A program made the translations under genes and the position numbers. The notes below the pieces were generated by a model. The model was given only the letters and a program-made list of their open reading frames with translations. It was not told where the DNA came from and ran no database searches. A stretch of 10,314 nt of DNA from positions 1 to 10,314 of the forward strand of contig CAVIUA010000007.1 in the NCBI GenBank assembly GCA_963645945.1. Direction: 5' to 3'. Shown here one piece after another: positions 7,832-10,314 of this stretch. Numbering within the stretch: position 1 is the stretch's first letter; each line of letters opens with the position of its first letter. The stretch comes from CAG-877 sp963645945 (lineage in GTDB: Bacteria; Bacillota_I; Bacilli_A; RF39; UBA660).

Positions 7832-8644
7832 TCAGATGTAATATATATATTTATCTTGTTTCTTTCTAAATATAGCTGTTCCTATTACTAATGTACCAAT
7901 ACCAATAAGTGTTACTGCTAACATCATGCTAAGGCTTGGAGCTCTACCATATAACACAATTTCTCTAACAGCAGTTATATATTGATATAATGGATTCATT
8001 TTAAAAATTGGTTGTAAATAATCTGGTATTATCTCTATACTATAGAATACAGGAGTAACATAATTCCATATTGTTAAGACAATTCCATATATATAAAATA
8101 CATCTCTTAAGAAAACTGACACGCATGAAAGGATTAATCCAACTCCAGCTGTAAATAAGAAAAAGCAGAGTAATATATATGGAATCAGTAAGTAGTAAAA
8201 ATTAATATGACATACATAATCTCCTAGTCCTATATATGATAATAATATTATTCCAAGCCATGGTATTAAAGTTAATAGGAAATTTATTCCTACAAAAATG
8301 CATTTTGCTAAAGGAAAAATATATTTTGGTATATATACCTTATTTATTAATAGAAAGTTATCTACAACAGATGTCATAGCACTGTTTGAGGCTTCACTGA
8401 AATAGTTAAACATGATTATACCGGTCATTAAATAAACTATATAATTTACACCATCAACTTTAAATTTAAACATCTGTGAAAAAACTGTTGCCATTACCAT
8501 AAGCATTAGTATTGGATACAGTAAACTCCACACTATTCCTAAAACTGATCTTTTATATTTTACTTTAAAATCTCTTGAAATAAGTTGAGACATTAAAAAC
8601 TGATATTTTTTGAAATTTTTCCACATGTTTTTTATTGCTGACAT
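7832..8644 (-). CDS. Polysaccharide/teichoic acid ABC exporter, permease (ABC-2 type, Wzm/TagG-like)
   Basis: Membrane half of the exporter, 270 aa, the usual length for Wzm/TagG/RfbD proteins. The N-terminal cytoplasmic stretch QLISRDFKVKYKRSVLGIVW (20-39) is the hallmark of this family and leads directly into the first membrane segment. About six hydrophobic segments are visible, near 35-57, 66-84, 112-138, 148-175, 184-203 and 239-259. FLRDVFYIYGIVLTIWNYVT (178-197), followed by PVFYS and then MNPLY (216-220), is the second conserved region. It is the first gene of the tight operon: a near-consensus promoter lies 41 nt upstream, and GAGGAGGA (8651-8658) sits 6 nt before ATG 8644. The stop is TGA, 12 nt before the ATPase. 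It should pair with that ATPase as a dimer of each subunit. Confidence 0.94.
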   Translation of the reverse strand: MSAIKNMWKNFKKYQFLMSQLISRDFKVKYKRSVLGIVWSLLYPILMLMVMATVFSQMFKFKVDGVNYIVYLMTGIIMFNYFSEASNSAMTSVVDNFLLINKVYIPKYIFPLAKCIFVGINFLLTLIPWLGIILLSYIGLGDYVCHINFYYLLIPYILLCFFLFTAGVGLILSCVSVFLRDVFYIYGIVLTIWNYVTPVFYSIEIIPDYLQPIFKMNPLYQYITAVREIVLYGRAPSLSMMLAVTLIGIGTLVIGTAIFRKKQDKYIYYI

Positions 8645-8650
8645 AATTTT

Positions 8651-8658
8651 TCCTCCTC
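8651..8658 (-). promoter_or_regulatory. Ribosome binding site of the permease gene
   Basis: GAGGAGGA on the minus strand, 6 nt before ATG 8644. It is among the strongest Shine-Dalgarno sites in the window and fixes the start of the first operon gene. Confidence 0.85.
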
Positions 8659-8684
8659 AATTCATGTGCTCTTCACTATTCTTG

Positions 8685-8714
8685 ATTATATCATATGAAA
8701 AGTATTATAGTCAA
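8685..8714 (-). promoter_or_regulatory. Sigma-A-type promoter with extended -10, driving the exporter/transferase operon
   Basis: Read on the minus strand, a -35 box TTGACT (8709-8714) is followed by an 18-nt spacer and a perfect -10 box TATAAT (8685-8690). TG sits one base upstream of the -10 (TGATATAAT), which is the extended -10 form. Transcription would start near 8678, leaving a leader of about 34 nt before ATG 8644 that contains the ribosome site. It lies entirely in the 92-nt gap between the acyltransferase stop and the permease start. I saw no operator-like inverted repeat around it, so it may be constitutive. Confidence 0.82.
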
Positions 8715-8736
8715 ACTTACTGCATAATAAAAGAAG

Positions 8737-9861
8737 CTATGTTATCAAGTTGTAATACCATTTGTAATAGCTATCTTTTACTTTATTATATATACTACTT
8801 TTTTTAATAATATTTCCAATTGCTTGACGTATTAATTCTATAATAGAAGCGCCAATATATATTACTATACTTATTATTAATGCGTATATTACGAATTTGT
8901 ATGATCCAATGACACCATTGTCTATTTTTAGCCATTTGTATAAATGTAGTCTAACAAAGTTGTTCTCATGAATTAAATATACTCCAAAAGTTAGCGCTGA
9001 CATTTTGTTGATAAGCTTGCTCTTTAAATTGAATGTACCAAATAATGAAAAATAACATATTGATTGTAATATAACAATTGGATTACAGTATGCCTTTGTC
9101 ATAAACATTAAGTCACTGCCATACTCATATGATATAGAATTTGCAGTTAATAATGACTCACTTGTTTTATATATGCCATAGTTTAAAATAACACATAAAA
9201 TCATTGTTATCATTAAGACGATTTGTAATTTCTCTTTGCTGAATCTTTTTAGCATATCCATATCTTTTAATGGATAAATTCTTAAATATGCACCGATTAA
9301 ATATAAATATACAAAATGATAAAGTGTGTATCCAGTATTTAGAAAAGCCCTTGCTCCAGTTAGATATGGTAATAGTGAAAATATAAAAAGTAGAACTAAA
9401 AGTAATCTCTTAAACTCTTTTTGATTTAGAGAATTAATCAACTTATTTATAAATGGAATTAATAAGTATAGGAAAATATATACTTGAATGAACCAGTATT
9501 CGTTAACATTAAATGGTAATAATTCATCAATAATTTCTGGTTTTGTTACAGTTTCTATTCCTATTGCTGTAAAGATGATTAAAAATATAACTTTATAAAA
9601 TGTATTTGAAATTAATATAGACCAGACTTTAGACTGTTTTATTTTTGATGAGCCAGATTGAAAATAGCCCGTTAATAATACAAAGGAATTGACATGTACA
9701 ATTATAAATAATAACATAACGTCAAAAATTGCTAATATACCATCATTAGCACAATTTGAACTGATATTACCGTGTAAAATTACATGCCATAAAACTATAA
9801 ATAGCATGGAAATTATTCTCATTAATTCATAATTTGAGTTTCTTACTTCTTTTTTATTCAT
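8737..9861 (-). CDS. Membrane acyltransferase, Acyl_transf_3 family (probable O-acetyltransferase)
   Basis: An integral membrane protein of 374 aa, about the normal family length, expected to transfer acetyl or another acyl group onto a sugar of the surface glycan. NYELMRIISMLFIVLWHVILHG (10-31) is the family's N-terminal signature, with conserved Arg15 and His26 in the first membrane segment. VHVNSFVLLTGYF (55-67), EYWFIQVYIFLYLLIPFIN (121-139) and TFGVYLIHEN (291-300) are the other usual blocks. About ten hydrophobic segments span the chain, and the C terminus is basic. ATG 9861 was chosen because a G-rich ribosome site (GGGGGAAG) precedes it; the in-frame GTG 9876 lies on top of that site. 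It has its own promoter and is separated from the exporter operon by another, so it may be expressed separately. Substrate is inferred only from the neighbourhood. Confidence 0.88.
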   Translation of the reverse strand: MNKKEVRNSNYELMRIISMLFIVLWHVILHGNISSNCANDGILAIFDVMLLFIIVHVNSFVLLTGYFQSGSSKIKQSKVWSILISNTFYKVIFLIIFTAIGIETVTKPEIIDELLPFNVNEYWFIQVYIFLYLLIPFINKLINSLNQKEFKRLLLVLLFIFSLLPYLTGARAFLNTGYTLYHFVYLYLIGAYLRIYPLKDMDMLKRFSKEKLQIVLMITMILCVILNYGIYKTSESLLTANSISYEYGSDLMFMTKAYCNPIVILQSICYFSLFGTFNLKSKLINKMSALTFGVYLIHENNFVRLHLYKWLKIDNGVIGSYKFVIYALIISIVIYIGASIIELIRQAIGNIIKKSSIYNKVKDSYYKWYYNLIT

Positions 9862-9866
9862 ACCTA

Positions 9867-9874
9867 CTTCCCCC
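9867..9874 (-). promoter_or_regulatory. Ribosome binding site of the acyltransferase gene
   Basis: GGGGGAAG-type purine run on the minus strand, with its G tract 8 nt before ATG 9861. It decides between ATG 9861 and the in-frame GTG 9876, which overlaps the run. It is a poorer match to AGGAGG than the sites of the operon genes. Confidence 0.6.
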
Positions 9875-9893
9875 ACCGTATGATTATAAATTA

Positions 9894-9922
9894 ATTATAA
9901 TATATTTTATTTTTCATGTAAA
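9894..9922 (-). promoter_or_regulatory. Sigma-A-type promoter of the acyltransferase gene
   Basis: On the minus strand a -35 box TTTACA (9917-9922), a 17-nt AT-rich spacer and a perfect -10 box TATAAT (9894-9899). Transcription would begin near 9887, about 25 nt before ATG 9861. It lies in the 88-nt gap after the upstream gene's TAA. The surroundings are AT-rich, so chance TATAAT is possible, but the -35, spacing and position all fit. Confidence 0.72.
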
Positions 9923-9949
9923 GGAAATGGTGAGAATATTATTACATTC

Positions 9950-10314
9950 TTATATTTTTCTTAAATGAAGTCTATATATTTTGCAATATATTTTTGTTAG
10001 TAGTTTACTTTTTTCTATTGTTCTTTTAGCTGTACTTCTTCCTTGATAATACTTATTTTTTTTATAATCTGGAATTTCTTTTTTTAAATAATTAAATGTA
10101 TCGTCAATAAATTTCATTGCGATACTTTTATCAGATTGATATCTTTGTTGAATCGTATAATTTGTTAATATTTGGACAGTTAATTTATCTACTGTTTCTT
10201 TGATTGATTTATCATTTTTTAAATAGTTTCTTATCTTATCAACTATTTTTAAAATATCAAATACTCTCTCATCTCTAACTGTTGTTTCACTCTTTTCATG
10301 AATCATGTAGTAAT
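9950..10314 (-). CDS. C-terminal end of a gene entering from the right, probably family 2 glycosyltransferase
   Basis: The reading frame is open from the right edge to the TAA at 9950, about 120 codons. The Met at 10306 is probably internal: the two preceding in-frame codons are TAC-TAC, giving YYMIHEKSETT. That stretch resembles the 'YYYRIHENSIT'-type block that follows the catalytic domain in many bacterial family 2 glycosyltransferases, and the helical tail DERVFDILKIVDKIRNYL fits the region that follows. The remainder is Lys-rich, without membrane segments, and ends in a basic tail (KIYCKIYRLHLRKI). The GT-A catalytic motifs would lie outside the window, so the assignment rests on the tail alone. 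An uncharacterised small protein starting at 10306 cannot be excluded, since only 8 bases upstream are visible. It is on the same strand as the locus. Confidence 0.6.
   Translation of the reverse strand, partial: YYMIHEKSETTVRDERVFDILKIVDKIRNYLKNDKSIKETVDKLTVQILTNYTIQQRYQSDKSIAMKFIDDTFNYLKKEIPDYKKNKYYQGRSTAKRTIEKSKLLTKIYCKIYRLHLRKI

Noticed and set aside
6870..7841. Plus-strand open frames of 74 and 69 codons (6870-7094 and 7632-7841)
   Set aside because: Antisense to family 2 transferase and ABC ATPase motifs; hydrophobic composition is what antisense of AT-rich genes gives.
8657..8665. Two-codon upstream open frame ATG-AAT-TGA in the permease leader
   Set aside because: No convincing ribosome site of its own, and its stop merges with the permease ribosome site; likely chance in a short leader.
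8610..8807. Plus-strand open frame of 65 codons across the intergenic gap
   Set aside because: Overlaps the permease start, the minus-strand promoter and the acyltransferase end; no ribosome site and no recognisable protein.
9877..9949. Possible terminator hairpin after the right-edge gene (GAAT...ATTC near 9935-9949)
   Set aside because: Only about four AT-rich base pairs, no GC stem and no following U run; not a credible rho-independent terminator.
1..10314. CRISPR array, insertion sequence, tRNA or rRNA, toxin-antitoxin or phage-defence genes
   Set aside because: No regularly spaced repeats, transposase motifs, inverted terminal repeats or RNA gene sequences were seen; the whole window is accounted for by a glycan locus.

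Overview
The window is strongly AT-rich and reads as one side of a cell-surface polysaccharide locus from a low-GC Bacillota-type (Gram-positive) bacterium. The evidence for this is A/T-ending codons throughout, GGAGG-type Shine-Dalgarno sites in front of most genes, sigma-A-like promoters, TGG used for tryptophan (standard code), and a TagGH/Wzm-Wzt-type ABC exporter. The genus cannot be named from this sequence. Every supported gene is on the minus strand, so the locus is transcribed from right to left.

Layout in transcription order: (1) 10314-9950, the 3' end of a gene that enters from the right, probably a family 2 glycosyltransferase. (2) 9861-8737, a membrane acyltransferase of the Acyl_transf_3 type with its own promoter. 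(3) A 92-bp gap with a near-consensus, extended -10 sigma-A promoter. (4) A tight block of nine genes: ABC-2 permease (8644-7832), ABC ATPase (7819-7082), family 2 glycosyltransferase A (7063-6038), GT-B-fold glycosyltransferase A (6038-4764), UDP-galactopyranose mutase glf (4746-3637), GT-B-fold glycosyltransferase B (3631-2393), family 2 glycosyltransferase B (2403-1375), UDP-GlcNAc 2-epimerase (1363-254), and the first 79 codons of an FAD-dependent oxidoreductase that runs off the left edge (237-1). Gaps in this block are 5-18 nt, with two overlaps (1 and 11 nt), so it is almost certainly one operon.

How the genes fit together (inference from family knowledge): Glf makes UDP-galactofuranose and the epimerase makes UDP-ManNAc. 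The four glycosyltransferases would assemble a glycan on a lipid carrier at the inner face of the membrane, the ABC transporter would export the finished chain, and the acyltransferase could decorate it. The general plan (ABC exporter, glf, several transferases, no Wzx/Wzy seen) resembles ABC-dependent galactan-type loci. No initiating sugar-phosphate transferase and no wall ligase lies in this window.

The most notable feature is that two pairs of paralogous transferases flank glf in mirror-image gene order (GT2-GTB-glf-GTB-GT2). The GT-B pair are close relatives of each other and carry a modified E/D motif. I saw no RNA genes, mobile elements, CRISPR arrays, long repeats or convincing terminators, and no gene-free stretch longer than 300 bases.
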